Positions 26,996 to 40,280 of a DNA stretch of 64,000 nt are shown one piece after another. Made by a program: the position numbers and the translations under genes. The stretch comes from Pholis gunnellus (taxonomy: Eukaryota > Chordata > Actinopteri > Perciformes > Pholidae): contig OU342816.1 in assembly GCA_910591455.2 (NCBI GenBank), forward strand, positions 5,536,476-5,600,475, read 5' to 3'. Positions within the stretch are counted from its first letter, which is position 1. Each line of letters opens with the position of its first letter. The notes under the pieces are model-generated. The model searched no databases and was not told where the DNA came from. It saw nothing but the letters and a program-made list of their open reading frames with translations.

Positions 26996-27490
26996 ATCCA
27001 CGCAGAGCTGAAACACTCCTTCTCCTGCCCTCTGAAAGGCCAACGAGGACCATGAGGAGAAGTGTAACCTGACTGTTTTCAAGGCTGAACTGGACCAAAA
27101 CGGGGACCAATGAGAACATGTGCAAGAATTAACGATAAAGAGAAAATTGAACTAGTTGTTAAAAGTGATGGATAATGTGATCTCAAGCAAGTTTCAAGTC
27201 TCATTTGTGACAAGTAGCAGCCTGGAAGGTAAGAAGTGCAGTGTGGTTTACAATTTAAAGTTATTAGGCTACAACAAAACATATCCACTGACGGTCAACT
27301 ATAAGTCATTTTAGAAGGTGAATTGTCTGTTTTAAGAAAAACATAGAATACAGTCGGGTTTGTGTTTTACCTGCTTCGTAACACAATCTGCAGCTAGATT
27401 TGTAATCAATATGTCGGACCTTCTTTTGAGCGTTTGATACGTCATGTATAATGAGAATGATTTTGAAATAAAGTTTCTTTTTCCTTTTAA
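26996..27490 (+). other. tagln 3' UTR with poly(A) signal
   Basis: Non-coding sequence after the TGA. AATAAA at 27467-27472 followed by a T-rich stretch makes a convincing cleavage region near 27490. Confidence 0.75.
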
Positions 27491-29770
27491 AGAAGCCTCT
27501 TGTGTGTTGAATAGATTACCAATAGAGATTAAGAATGTAGCAGGCTTTGGCCACATGTACTGATAACACTATTGATCGCTCTAAATCACGATGCTGTGTG
27601 ATTCTTTAGCCTGGTCGCACCAGGCAAACAGTAACAGAGAAACTAATGTAGCAACCCACGATAAACATGTCGCAGTCTGCAGGTAACATTACACCTAGCC
27701 TTGTTTGCTTTAAACCTGAGCTGTACTCCACGTAGAGATAAGCAGATGAGAAAGAAAGGGAAAAAAAAAAAGACAATCTGCCCAAATGTGGGAGGAGAAC
27801 ACATGATGGGTGGGAGTGATGACGGGTCGGGATGAAGCCTGGATTTTTCCTGGCCGGACTTTGCCTGGTTGGATGGAACGAGGGGGATTCAGAGGACTAT
27901 CGCTATCTCCTGCCAAGGTTTTGTTTATACTTTGTTTTTCCTTGAGTAGCGACTAAGCTGTTCAGCATGAACTGTCTCAGAAAAAGGCCGGAGATGGGAA
28001 AGAAAAGCAGGAAGGAGCAGACAGAAAAATAATAGTTAGGTTTGATGAGAAAGAGAGCTTATAAAGAAACAGGAAGAAGTGGTAGTTTTTAAAACTGAAA
28101 TGTCCAACACAGGAGATTAAGGTGGCTGGGGTCAGAAGGAGAATAGGTCAAGAAAGAACAGAGGACCTAGGAAATCAGAGAGCATTCCCAAAAAAGGAGT
28201 GATCATTGCAGAAGGGGGGCAAACAAATAGACTTCCTTCCTTCCTTCCTTCTCATTCTTCATCTGTTAACATGAAACTGTGGGAATAACATACACAGAGG
28301 GGTAAATTGGTATATTGTAAACTCATGAGAAGCAAGAACACATTTAAAACAAATGGAAAACATGCAGTAACCAGGTCTACTGTACAAGTGGTGTCATATT
28401 CTTCAGTTTTGGTTTGTATAATCTATTATTTTCACAATAAAAGCATGCTTGATCACTGTGCAGTCACACTTGTATTAAACAGTTCGTAGATACTTTTTAC
28501 AGCACTTACTTGCCTCTGGTGGAGCGAGATAATGTCCCGTTTGTGATGTCCTCAGCACTAAAGCTTACTCCTGCTGTTGATGATGCTGCAGGACTTTGGT
28601 CTCTGTGGGACAGCGGCTGCTTTTCTCAGCCGTAGTTTAGATTATTCTAATTGCCAAAAAGGGTTTGTTATTTCAACACTAATATTTATTTCAACACTAA
28701 GTCATGCGCTTTGGCATCGGCGAGATCCTTGAGTCCCGCACTGCTCATCACTTCTGGTCCGTTAACATAACATACCAGCTTTGTGTCGCTGCAAGACAGT
28801 TTTACAAAAGACCTCGGATTCATTTTTACTGGTTGTGAACATCAATGTCAAGACTCAAACATATTGTATTGTAAGTGCAGGTCAGAGAACTACTGGGCAA
28901 TAAAACAGTAGATTTAAATATAATCATTGAATCAAATTCATATTTAACATTTAATTGTCACTGAGCACTTTGTATGCATCGGAGGACGGAGATATCAAGA
29001 AAACAAATTTCAGAAATGCGTTACATCGTCGCTTCATCACCTTTCATGTCTGGGGAGATAAAAGCTGATGTGAACGGTTTCTCATTTATTGTGTAAGGAG
29101 CGCTGCTGCATGGATGACTGCTAATTCATCATTTATTGACTGACTAAGCTACCAACCTTTAGCATACATAATGTCCTCCCTGAATTACATCAGCTATTGT
29201 TTGTTACCCTGTGGTGGAGTGCAACTTGTTGATGATAAATTAATGAATCGGTAAAGTGATTGGTTAAGAATTAATTGATCATCAATTGATCATTTGAGTG
29301 AAGAAAACTCCTTGAGCAAGGTACTCAACTTCCTAAAGCACTGCAGTGGAGCTACTCAGTAAAACACTGTGTGTGTGTGTAAGTTCTATGTCTACCTCAC
29401 ATTAGACACCACGTGACTTTGAGGTTGAGCGTTAAACTTATAAACTCATATGTTGAACTCGTACTTCACTGCTGACCTGTCACTGTGGAAGGCAGCTGAA
29501 ATTAATGAGACTTCAAAACGCATCTGAAATATTCCCCAAACGAGCTAAAACAAACAACACTCTGTACTCCTTTTTTTTTTTAGAGATCTTTATCCCTCAC
29601 AGTCTAGATGTTTAAAACATGTCTACAGCTAATCTTTAGCAGCACAGCGTCGTCTGGTCTTTTTGACACAGGAGCTTTTATTTTTCATTCCTTCGGGGTT
29701 TAATCAAAGTGTGGAAACACCAACACACCACTGGCCTCACCACAGAGGAATGCACTTTGCTGCCATACAG

Positions 29771-29930
29771 GGGCATAACAGGGGCGACGATTAGCCTCAA
29801 GGTTAAAGAAGTTGCCTAATGTCTGGAGAGATGCCAGTTCAAATCCTAAGACTGTCTGTAAAAATATGAATGGGGCTGTTTTCACACCTCGTTCTACCAG
29901 TCCCAAGGCTCAACCTCGCTGTATTGACCA
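29771..29930 (+). mobile_element. Possible tRNA-derived SINE
   Basis: The stretch GGCGACGATTAGCCTCAAGG... resembles a tRNA 5' half containing an A-box. AGTTCAAATCC at about 29837-29847 resembles a B-box (consensus GGTTCGAATCC). Spacing is near that of a tRNA gene, but arm pairing is imperfect, so it would be a SINE head rather than a tRNA gene. The right boundary is not defined. Confidence 0.35.
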
Positions 29931-32125
29931 CTATGTGTATTGCAGCAAAAAATCTACCTGGAGCCCAAAAAACTGTTTCTCAATAATTGACAGAACACCT
30001 TGTCTTGCAAACATCACATTTGATTTTTCTGTTTTGAATTTTTGATCCAAAGAAAGTTTATGTTTGTAAAACTTTCCTCAAAATCTGTGATGTCATCTCA
30101 ATGTAAATATATATATATATGGCTGAGCGGCCAGCGGCAGAAACACTGTTGAAGATACTTATTGGAATTTCAGGAGCAGGACCACTCCTCAACCCTTCCA
30201 CTTCCTGCATAACCATAAATACCCACCTAACCCGCTCCTCCTGTTACACGCTCGTATTCGGTACCCCTCCCTCTCACTCCTCCTCTCCTCTACGTAGGGT
30301 CCTGAGGGGGTTTGCATGCGCCAGGTGAGCGTTTGTCATTTGACTGAATAGGCGCCATCTTTGGGTCCACTATCGAGTTCTTGCAACACATCGATGCTTC
30401 AGTAGAGAGCTGACTCCATTAACACCCGAAGGTCATTTTAAAATGTTCTTAAAATTAGTTTCCAGTCATGTCTCAAGAGGAAGGATGCAATGTTGCACAA
30501 CTACAAAAAAAACAGGTACAGGAGAAGTAAATTGCTCTTATCAGTGTATGCACCTTAACTTTTTGAGCCTTTTGAGACACCATACAAAATAATGTTTTAG
30601 GCCCAAATCTGATCTTAAGTAGCCTGGGCCAGATCTCAAGACTCAAGTAAATGAAAAGCACCATCACTCTGTTTATAGACAAGAACTAATGCTACAGTTA
30701 GTGAAGACGGTAAGGCAGAACATCAAGACATCTGAGAGAAAGGTGAGAGAATCTGCCGCCCGCTACCGTAGAGACCTGGCTTCAATCTCTGGCAGCGGTG
30801 CGTCTGGCTTGGCCAGCAACATTACCCGGCGAGACTGTGCTCCCGGGAAGAACAATAGAACAAGTGGTCCAGTTTACATCAAGTGACAAAGGGCCGATAA
30901 TGGCGTCAAATCAGAAAATGCTTCGCTGTGTCGTTCTAGAGGGCACGGTCAAACTTGTTCAGTTCAGCGGTCAGGTGTTTACCACTGGGGGAGCTGACAA
31001 CAATCTGGCTAAAAATGAAAGGAGAGGCGGGGCTTAAACACGGCAGGGCTGATGAGCTGATTGGCAACCGGTGTGCTGATTGCTGATTGCAGGCAGGAGT
31101 GTGAGCTGGAAGCCAGAAAAAAACTCCAGGAAAGCTTGAGTTATGGCGTGAGCGTATCAAGTTCATCCTCACTCGTGTAACCTTTTCAGGCACAAAGAGC
31201 TTTTCCCTGATTTACACCTTTTACCAAGAGCAGGCCAATTGTTCTATTACAGAGATTGTTTGTCACACATCTTCACATCAATCTCTATTTCATTTTTGAC
31301 AAAACTAACCTTGTCCTACAATAGATGTCTTTCCGAATCAGAATTTTCTTGGTCGGCTTGTATGGTTTGCATGAAATGTGAGGAAGAGGCCTGAGGTTAT
31401 GAGAGAATGCTTGTACGTAAACCTTAAAAGTTAAGTGTGAATATGATAAAAAGAAGTGACAGAGATGAGAAAAACAGCCTGATTAAGACTCAGTGATTGG
31501 CTGTGGACCTCGAATAGGCCAAAGGGCAGCATGTCTCACTGAGCATTTCGCTCTGAACTACATTGAAACGCCAAACATTCAGGCATTAATTGACAGCAAC
31601 CGCAATGTTAGCCTGCTTTGGTTTGCATGCAGCAGGGTGTGATGTCAGTCCGAGGTCATTAAGTGACGCCACGAAAGGCAGCAGTCAAGAAGTGATTGCC
31701 CTGTGAGTGAAAGGCTGGGGAAGTATACAGGACGGCCTGACCTGAGACCTGCTGAATTAGCTTAAGGACCAAGACAATTAGGGAGAGGTGCAGCGCAAAA
31801 ATCAATGGGTATAAATGAATTTCGATGACCTGTTCACAGAGTAGAAAGACCTTCTGGAATTCTTCTACACCGTTCCAGTGAGGTACTGGACTGTTTTTGC
31901 ACCAAAATCACAGCTCACTTGCCTTCCAATGTGGTTTCATGGAGGTGTGATTTGCGGTGGAGTTCCTCTGTGCACGAGTGTGGTTTTCAAGATGGAGACG
32001 AGCAAATGTGTTCATGAAATAGAGAGGCACTTAGCGGGAGTCTGCAGGTTTGTACTCATTATGGTTAAGCATCACATCACATACAATAAACATTGCCTCC
32101 AGGCTGAGGTTAAAATTCAGACTGA

Positions 32126-32128
<3 letters not shown>

Positions 32129-32158
<30 letters not shown>
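32129..32158. repeat. (TG)n microsatellite
   Basis: An uninterrupted TG run of 15 units. Confidence 0.95.
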
Positions 32159-32162
<4 letters not shown>

Positions 32163-32982
32163 ACTCATGGGCATGAATAATGTTGATGCGGGAACCACAG
32201 AGGAAGGTGCAGTGGTGCGACCTACATGTGTCGTTGGCTCTGTCTGCGGCTGCATTGAATGATGAAAGGGTGAGAGAGGTAGGTCACAGCCGGTATCAAG
32301 TGTAAATGGCGGGTAATCCGAGTCAGGAAGCAGATGTTTCCCCTCGAAACTTTTGGTTTGAGGCCAAATATTGAGATCAGAACCCGCTATTCAAAACGCC
32401 ACGAGAGGAGGACAAAGCTGTTGAGTCAGCGTGACAAGTTAAAAGCTCAATATATTCTATAAACATTCACTTTAATCCTCAAAGCTCACCTGCCTTGCTG
32501 CCAGAAACCCACATTTCACTGTGTTCAACCAATCACGGCGGTCCATACCTGCTGCAGTGAAGCTGGAATCCTGGAGTCGCAGTCGTGGAATATCACGGGC
32601 AGGATAATATGTTTGCTGTTGATTTATAAAAATGCCTCTGGCACAAGTTTTAAAAAAACCCTGCATTGTAGACATAAACTCAATAGAAACTGAATTATTC
32701 TGAATAAGAGGCTGCGTCACATTCTCATGTTTTATTGTCACGTCCATCTTTATCAATTTATCCTTGTTTCACTCCATCATACTGTATTTATTAAAATCAA
32801 ATAACTTAAACATATAATATAACAAATCACACTGTGCTCATGAGGGCCCTCGCCTGGCTCATCCTGGTTACTAAACGTCAGGCAGAAAGCATTTTTCCAA
32901 CATCTAAAGAAAATCCCACAGTCTCTAGGCGACTGTAAAATAATTGCTCTGCAACTAAGCATAAAAATGGCACAATGTCATT

Positions 32983-33002
32983 GGGGGGTGGGGGGTGGGG
33001 GG
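32983..33002 (+). repeat. G-rich run, three G6 blocks
   Basis: Three runs of six G separated by single T residues, which could fold as a G-quadruplex. Confidence 0.8.
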
Positions 33003-36000
33003 CTTCCTTAACTTCTGCTTCTATGATGACAACAACTTCTGCATTTCATTTCCTCTGAAATTACATAATCTGATTGTGAAGCTGAAACATGTGGACTTGT
33101 TTTAACTTTTGACCGGGGAAAACCACATCACAAGGTTCACAGCACATGGCACTGGCACAAATATGCACTTACATCGCTCATCATTTATGAACTTGTGACA
33201 TCTGAGAGAAATCACACATAGAATGTGTCACATGGCATAGAGATCAAAAACAGTCTGCACGCCACGAGTGAAATTTAGGCCGTAAAGCCACTTATTTTTT
33301 AATAAATCTGAGTTTAGTGGAAGAAGAACATCCCCCGTACTCCAGCATTGTGTACGGCACTGTTTTTGTCTTTTAGGATTAAGTATTAAGTCTTTGTCTA
33401 TAGCATTAAGTGATCGGTGAGAACGTGCATCTCTATTCCTGTTCACATGCCCTTATGTTAGTATTGAACAAAAGCCAAATATTTAACAGGTCAATAGAGC
33501 AGGAACAACACACAAGGCCAGATATAGATTTTATCAGGGTGTTCCCAACTTGCCGTTGACACATCTGTCAATGTTGATGCCTGTCGGGATTAGAAAGTTA
33601 TCATTTCCCATTCAAGCTGCGTGGTGATAGACGCAGCATGTCACGTATTTATCTATATTCAACATGGCCAGTTTTAAGACGTTTAAAACAGATGTGGCTC
33701 CCTGGCAGTCTGAGCATGTAGGGCTTAGATGGAAATGTACAAGCTGTGGACAGAGTGTTGGTTTCTTATTTCACTGGACGTTTAATGTTCAGGAAAGTGC
33801 CTTTTCGACGTCGTTACCATTTCAGGTAACGCAAATTTCCTTCATTTTTACAGCATCACAACTCTTTGAGATGGAAAAACTAGTTAAAAAAATACCAGCT
33901 TTACCTCCTCCGTCATTCCTGCGTCAAGACACACGAATCCGTAATGTGAATGCAGCTATTAAGTCGTTTAGTTTTGGGCTCCAGCTCGACGTGTTAACAG
34001 TGCAACAAACCTCACACTCGACAGCCTGCGGTATACGGGCCTCCAGATGGACCGACTATTTCTGCTATACTGGGACATTTTTGGGGTCACATGAGAGCAA
34101 CATTAAAAAGTGAGCCAATGGTTTATTAACTAGGTATTATACAACTCGCCAACAATCACATACGCTCCGGCACGCCTCACCACATCTTCAAAGAGGGCGT
34201 TTTTTTTAAAACAAGTCAACATGTTCGGTTGGTGAATTATTACGTGAGAGAGATGCACTCGGTGAAGGCACGTTAATTAGGCAGTCAGGACACTCTGGCT
34301 GAGAGAGAGGCGTGGATCCAGCAGTGAGGCCTGTTGGGCGTGCGTCCTCGTAGTTGTTGGTAAAACGGTTCCCTCTGCTGGCGAGTGTGTAGCGCACAGT
34401 GCTGCAAATCACAAGCCTTGATTTCAGAACCTCAACACAGATTTGTGCATCCTTTCCTTTTCTTTAAAAATCAAAATACGATCATTCATCACAAGTAACA
34501 GATTTTGATAATGAGCAGAATTAGAAGAAGAAAAAAAAAAAATCACTCCCAACACTTGTTTCGATCCTTCTTTGTTGTTTTTTATTGGAATGCTTTACCT
34601 CAATAACATGACAACGAGCCAAAACAGTGCAAATGCTGTATCGCACCAAACACAGACTCCCACAATCTGACCCCCCCCCCCACCTTCAAACATCATTCCC
34701 CTCAAGCTTCACACGTCTTATATACAGCCGGGGGTCACTTCTCCACACTCATACGTCCAACTGACACCATCCAGTACCAGACACACTGTATACAGACAAC
34801 CGTCCCCGTAGACACTTAAGGCACACATACATACACCGTTTTATATACACAGCACGCAAACGTGCAGAGCTTAAGACAGCAGCAACGTCGGAGAGCGTCG
34901 ATGCTCGACGAGAGACTCTCGGCCACGGTTTGAACAGAAGAAATGACTCCGCTTCAGTAGAAGCTCACAGACCAACGCTTTGCTTTACGCCACCCGTGTT
35001 GGCCTTTTTTTTTTTAGCATTTAGCGTGACAGTGTTCAGTTCAGCCGTCTTCAGTAGCTTAACCGTGTGGCTACTTTTTTTATTCCAGGAGAATATTCAG
35101 TAACTACACCACATAAGAGATGTCGGGGTGAGAGTCGACAACAAATACAAGGGAGAGAGAGAAAAAAAAAGAAAGAGGTGAGAGACGGAATAAAGATGTG
35201 AGAAAATACTGTATAGTCGTGTATTTAGAAGGGCGAGGGAGAGACAGCCTGCGCTAGTCAAAGTGTGAGATACAGACGCAGAAAGAAAAGTCTCAAATCA
35301 ATCTGTATATTCATGAGGAAGGACTCGTGTTGTGATCAGCAGGGTGAGGTGAAAGCAGGAGTACTGGAGCTGAAAAATCAACTAAAATCAAGTGCTTTAT
35401 AAGTGCATTACTACTGAAAGACAGTGTACACACACACACAACGTCACTGGCATATTGTTTTCTATTTCACAAAGTCCTTCAACAGATACCCAGGTAACAG
35501 TCAAGAGGTTGTTCGGAGCAAAATGTAAAAAGCTGGCAGCTCTTAGTTTTGGCCAAACAAACGTTTGATATGTGTTAAAATGAAAAGTCACAGTAAATTC
35601 ATCTGGACACACATAGGAACATGTAAATACACTAGCTGGGATGAGCAGCAGGGTCGGGAGTGTTTGGAAGACGTATGTAGATTCAACATCACTAATGAAT
35701 ATGTGTGAATACGTGATTTTGACTTCTTGTTCACTCGTTTAACACAGCGAAGAGGAGGCTCGTCTTTAAAACATGCATGCAGCCGACACCGACGTCAGGT
35801 TTCAGATGAACATTTAGTTCGGTGATGATTTTAGGCGACACAAGGACGAAGTGGTGATCAGCAGTGTGTGTGGTTTGTGGAAAAGTAGTTAACTCTCCAG
35901 ATATACACCGATCTATTATATATATCGATCAATGGTTTAAAAAGACACCTAATTAGTTACACGCGGACTGAGTGCTCCTTGTTTTGCAGAGTATTTGAAA

Positions 36001-36164
36001 TAGCACGCATAAACAACTGGACAGACAAAACTCGATCATAATACATTTCTGTAATTATATTACATGACATTTGCTTCACTGGATTATGCTTTTAAGCAAA
36101 AATCGTCAAATGCTGAGAGCTATTTTTAAATGCTGCTCACTATAATACATAGTGTGCATCTCAG

Positions 36165-36402
36165 CAGTGGTTCCCAACCTTTACAGGAAACAATGCCACC
36201 AAAGATTGATGTATTTTTACTCCTCAGATTGTTTCAATTTGGCCTGAAGAGGAGGAAGTATACTGTTTTATGAGCTAGGGAAAAAAAGCAACACATTTCT
36301 TGTAATATGATTTTTTTTTTCTCTTTCTTTTATCCCTTAAAAACAATTATTATTTTTCTTATGACGCGCCAGCGGCCCCCGACTCCGGGTTGGGAACCAC
36401 TG
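36165..36402. mobile_element. Miniature inverted-repeat transposon (CAGTGGTTCCCAACC family)
   Basis: The element begins CAGTGGTTCCCAACC and ends GGTTGGGAACCACTG, a perfect 15-base terminal inverted repeat. CTCAG flanks it on both sides (36160-36164 and 36403-36407). It is 238 bases long with no coding capacity. This end sequence is typical of hAT-like fish repeats. A larger degenerate relative lies at 51936-52766. This copy sits within the presumed pafah1b2 3' UTR. Confidence 0.75.
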
Positions 36403-36597
36403 CTCAGTGTTGGATAACGTTCTGCCTGCTGTGTGTAAGCTGTGCTGGTGGACTTCTCAAGTGTTAATAGAGACGCCGCACAGCTAACGCTTTTACAAAA
36501 CACGGAGGAAGAAATTAGAATGTTCTTCTATTTGTATCATATCTCTGTGGCACCGATGACTGAGGCAAACAGTCATTTTATCCACAGGCCAAGATTA

Positions 36598-36599
<2 letters not shown>

Positions 36600-36637
<38 letters not shown>
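36600..36637. repeat. (TG)n microsatellite
   Basis: An uninterrupted TG run of 19 units. Read as transcript from the minus strand it is a CA repeat inside the presumed pafah1b2 3' UTR, about 300 bases past the stop codon. Confidence 0.95.
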
Positions 36638-36638
<1 letters not shown>

Positions 36639-36938
36639 ACTTCAGTTCCACGTGATCTCAGAATATCTGTCTGTGACTCAGAGGAGTCGGACTTTGTAAA
36701 TCATTTTGCAATAGAAGTTACTACTGCAATCACAGTGTCTACATCTGTAGCGAGGTCTCTCCCCCTCCTCAGCACCTCTCCACACCCAGCCCTGATCCTA
36801 CACCTCTCCCGGGCCCACTCACATATGATGTGAGCCCTTCCACCTCCAGATACCAGGGACATGTCTCCCCCCCCCCCAGTCTCCCACAGCGGCGGGTGAG
36901 ACATGCCTCTGGGTAGACGTGCTGCTCGGCCACGGCCC

Positions 36939-39641
36939 TTAAACCTGCGACGCCCGCCTCTCCTCTGGCTTCTCCTCCAGCATCTGCAGCAGCAGGTCGC
37001 TGAGGGGCTTGGCCATGGTGCGGTAGCCTGTCGGCGTCAGGTGGAGGAAGTCAAACATGTCCTGTGGGCTGATGGCTCCATCGGAGTGGACGAAGTGCTC
37101 GCTCACGTCCAGGAGCAGAGCCTGGCCCAGCCGGGGCAGCCAGGAGCGCAGGAGGTCGTTAACCGCCGCGTTCTTCTGCCTCAGGGGGTTGGGTCGCTCA
37201 CCTCGAGGCAACAAGCCCTGAGGGACACAAAAAGCATTTCGGACTCGTTCATTTAAATGAATTTGCTTAGAGTTAAACCTTGATATTTTGTATTTTAGTA
37301 AGAGAGCATAAATTTGACTCCCAGTCCCTACAACGGGCCTATTAACTATTACTGGCCTATCGTGAGCCTTCCCCATCGAAAGCCAGAGACAGTCTGCAAG
37401 GCCCGCTGAGCCACCTGATAAACAGACAATAACAGACGATCTACATACACTTATATTTTAACGTATGTAGTGCACGTTTTTGTATTTTTTACCAATTGTA
37501 CTCTAATTCTGATTATTATCACACATTAGCCTTTTAGCATAGCCTCAAAAGTATGCCGCGCTGCATTTCACTGCACATTTTGAATAACCATGTGAGAAAT
37601 AACACCCTGAACTAATTACACGGATAGAAAGACTGACAGGTACCTGCATATTCCTTAACGGAGAGCAGAAATAACACAATAGAAAGCTGGCGACTCGTGA
37701 GGATCACCGACATCAACTGGGTTGTTACATCAAGTATGGTTCTGTTGATCTATATCGTGCAATGTTTAAAAAAAAGGTACCTGACCAATCCTAACGCGTC
37801 AGTGTTTCATGTCAACATACTTGTTAAAAACAAAGGCGAAGACATGCAACTAACTACTTACCAGTACAACTATCTTTGCCTTGGGGAGGCGGGAGGTGAG
37901 CAGCTGCGCAATAGCAAGAATTCCTCCTGCAACTTGCTCTGCTGTGTGTTGCTGATTGTTGGTTCCCACCCACAACACCACCACCTGGACAAGAACACAG
38001 ACAGACACTCTGTTCACTTCCTCTGAACTCCTTTTTAAATCTCCAAAGCATGATATATATAGTGAGAGAACGAGTTCTCATGGATTGATATCTGGGTAAT
38101 GGGTGAGCAATGCGAGCTGTTCCCTATGACAACATCATCAGCACAGCCAATAAGCACAGTGAGGGTGATACAACAGACCGTCGCTGCTACAACGCACACT
38201 GCAACTTAACAACAAGGTGGCTGGGGTCATAAAAGCTGTTCTGCACAAACTCTCCTCTCCGACAACCATGGACATCAGGCCGTCCAACAAGATGAGGAGG
38301 TCCGGGGACAGCTACTGTTCAGTTTGTGTCGGAGAGGTAAAAAGCTGTATGCAGCTGGTGTTTTGTGGATAACAGAAGTAAAGTGGACATGCAGAGAGTT
38401 TGTTCTGCACCTGAGATGTAACCGAAGATCTTAGTCGGCTCAGCTCACCTTGGGACGGATGTTCTGCAGCTCTCCATTCTGTAGCCTCCACAGCACATTA
38501 CAGGTGGTGTCCCCTCCGATGCCAAAGTTGAGCGCATGAAGAGGGGAGAACACCTCCCTCCAGACCTGTGGAAAGGAAACCAGACATTTGCATTTCATAT
38601 GACGATTTTTGACTTTGGGGACTAATATCAAATAACTCATAGACGCTAAGCTAAGCACACCGATCAGTAATGACGAGATGTATCACAACAATATGAGAAT
38701 TGTATTGAGGCAACATAAACGTATGTACATTTACGCTGTGTATTTAGAAAAAATAATGAAGATGCTAGTGCCATGTGAGAAGTCCAATGAACAGGTTTGG
38801 AGAGGTAAATATGTTGTCTCACCTCATACTGCTGCATTAGTTGTATCATAGAATCTCCTACGAAAAGCACGTCTGGTTCAGCATCCTTACACTCCTGCAC
38901 AAATCTGGTGTGCTGTAAAAAAAAACACACAAAAGAAACAGAGCTTGTGATAGATAAATAAATGAAAGAAAAAATGCATTTCGTTTATACAGAGCAATAC
39001 AATACAAAGGTTTCTAAATCTTAGGATAGCACTTGTAAGCCGTAGGAGTCAGACAAAATCCTGCAAGCTCATCACACAACAAGACTCGTCTGGTGCCCCA
39101 TCTGACAGAGAGCTTGGAGTAAAGCAGACGGTCTCAGTCCTATCAGCTTCGGAGGATTAACCTCGCAGGAGGTTCCATTTAACAAGGAGCGAGATAAAGT
39201 GAGGCTCTGAAATAGATTAGTCAACCTTTACCTCACATGTGTAACTAATATCATTGAGAGTACCATCAAAACATCACCTCATGATATTGCACAGCCACAG
39301 AATCAACATTAATGGTGGGAATCAAATGCAATATTTAATGCGTTGTTGCTGCTGTATGAAATGTTTCATTATTAAAGGCAGCTGGCCTTAAGACAACATA
39401 CATTTTCCTGTAGCCAATGTTTTGTTTGTGTCTATTTAGAACGCCCAATAATAAGGAAAACCCTTTGAGAAATAATATAAATCTTCTAGCTGGTAAAACT
39501 CATTTTACATAAGGAATCAACGGGGTATTTTTTTAATGATACATGGGGATAAACACATACCTGTGACATCCACCGGTCATCTCCTTGTACATCCTCTACT
39601 GGCTGAGCCACTGCAGCAGGGTTCATACCATCACCACTCAT
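36939..39641 (-). CDS. pafah1b2: Platelet-activating factor acetylhydrolase 1B, catalytic subunit alpha2
   Basis: A cytosolic serine esterase that removes the acetyl group from platelet-activating factor. In vertebrates it dimerises with alpha1 or itself and binds LIS1 (PAFAH1B1). Coding exons, in transcript order, are 39641-39561, 38912-38823, 38565-38449, 37984-37862 and 37217-36939. All introns are phase 0 with GT/AG borders. The sum is 229 residues, equal to human alpha2. Catalytic residues are in place: Ser48 in VGDSM, and Asp193 and His196 in DMFDFLHL. The oxyanion-loop motifs GGDTT and VGTNN are also present. The start MSGDGMNPAAV is the first ATG in its exon and aligns with human MSQGDSNPAAI. 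The tail ending PEERRASQV differs from human, which is usual for this region. I distinguish it from alpha1 (PAFAH1B3) by overall match and by its neighbours. Confidence 0.96.
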
Positions 39642-40090
39642 CCTACAGGAGACACCGACTCTTATTCATGCATACATAACAAAAACAGCCATACAGCTGA
39701 CGTTATTCAGCCATATAGACACATTACACATGTCTTATGAAACGATGAAGGGTTCGTATTGTTGTTAGGAAAGCCTCAGAACCAGCTAGCAGAAACCATT
39801 GCTGTGATGCAGCAGCTTAACGTTTCAGCAGCAGACGGACTGACCCAATTAATACGGATAAAGGCTACTTTCGCTTTCAAAGCGGGTGCTTGTGAATCAC
39901 ACAGCAGATCGCATTAATCACGATAGGTTACAGTTCATCTGACGTTAGCTTTCTAGCTAGCTAGCTAGCCTGCTAAACACTGGAGGCTGTTATGGCTGCA
40001 TCTAGCGTCAATACGTAACGTTATACACGCCCGTCGTTAATATGAAGATTTACAGGAATTATGTTGTTTTTTATTTACAAGGCAAACTAC

Positions 40091-40280
40091 CTGACAGGGT
40101 GTCGGCCGCGTCACTTCTCGGCTCCCACGGCTTCAGAGATACTCTTTTGCCCCAACTTCACGTTACGTTGGTTGAGGCTGGTGATGCTCGCTAGCAACCG
40201 TTGGCCGACTCTAGCTAGACCAGACAACAAAAGGTGTGTCAAGAAGGCAAATAGCAGAGAGTCTTTTCGGAAGAGAGCGC
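40091..40280 (-). other. Probable pafah1b2 5' UTR exon and promoter area
   Basis: On the minus strand CCCTGTCAG|gtagtttgcc gives a good splice donor with the exon ending at 40091. This lies 450 bases upstream of the ATG exon. Sequence on both sides (about 39950-40320) is richer in CpG than the surroundings, as expected for a housekeeping promoter. The upstream edge is approximate. A GCTA tetranucleotide repeat lies within the first intron at about 39954-39968. Confidence 0.45.

Larger units (their letters stand above)
27491..34560. other. Intergenic DNA between tagln and pafah1b2 (genes converge)
   Basis: No recognisable exon. It holds a (CCTT)n tract near 28231-28252, a tRNA-like SINE candidate near 29771, a TG microsatellite and a G-rich run. 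A 149-codon frame at 33664-34113 begins with ATG but has no motif I recognise and no splice context. I treat it as chance. TAGLN and PAFAH1B2 are transcribed toward each other across this gap. Confidence 0.55.
34561..36938 (-). other. pafah1b2 3' UTR (about 2.4 kb)
   Basis: Reading the minus strand after the TAA at 36939, the best polyadenylation signal I found is AATAAA (plus-strand TTTATT at 34581-34586). The stretch contains no other exon. It carries a TG microsatellite, a C-rich run near 36868 and a 238-base transposon. A nearer signal may also be used, so the length is an upper estimate. Confidence 0.5.

Noticed and set aside
30706..30815. tRNA-like segment with a GGCTTCAATCTC B-box-like motif
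   Set aside because: The A-box and stem pairing are too poor to support a tRNA or a SINE head.
33664..34113. 149-codon frame on the plus strand
   Set aside because: Begins with ATG but has no recognisable domain, promoter or poly(A) context.
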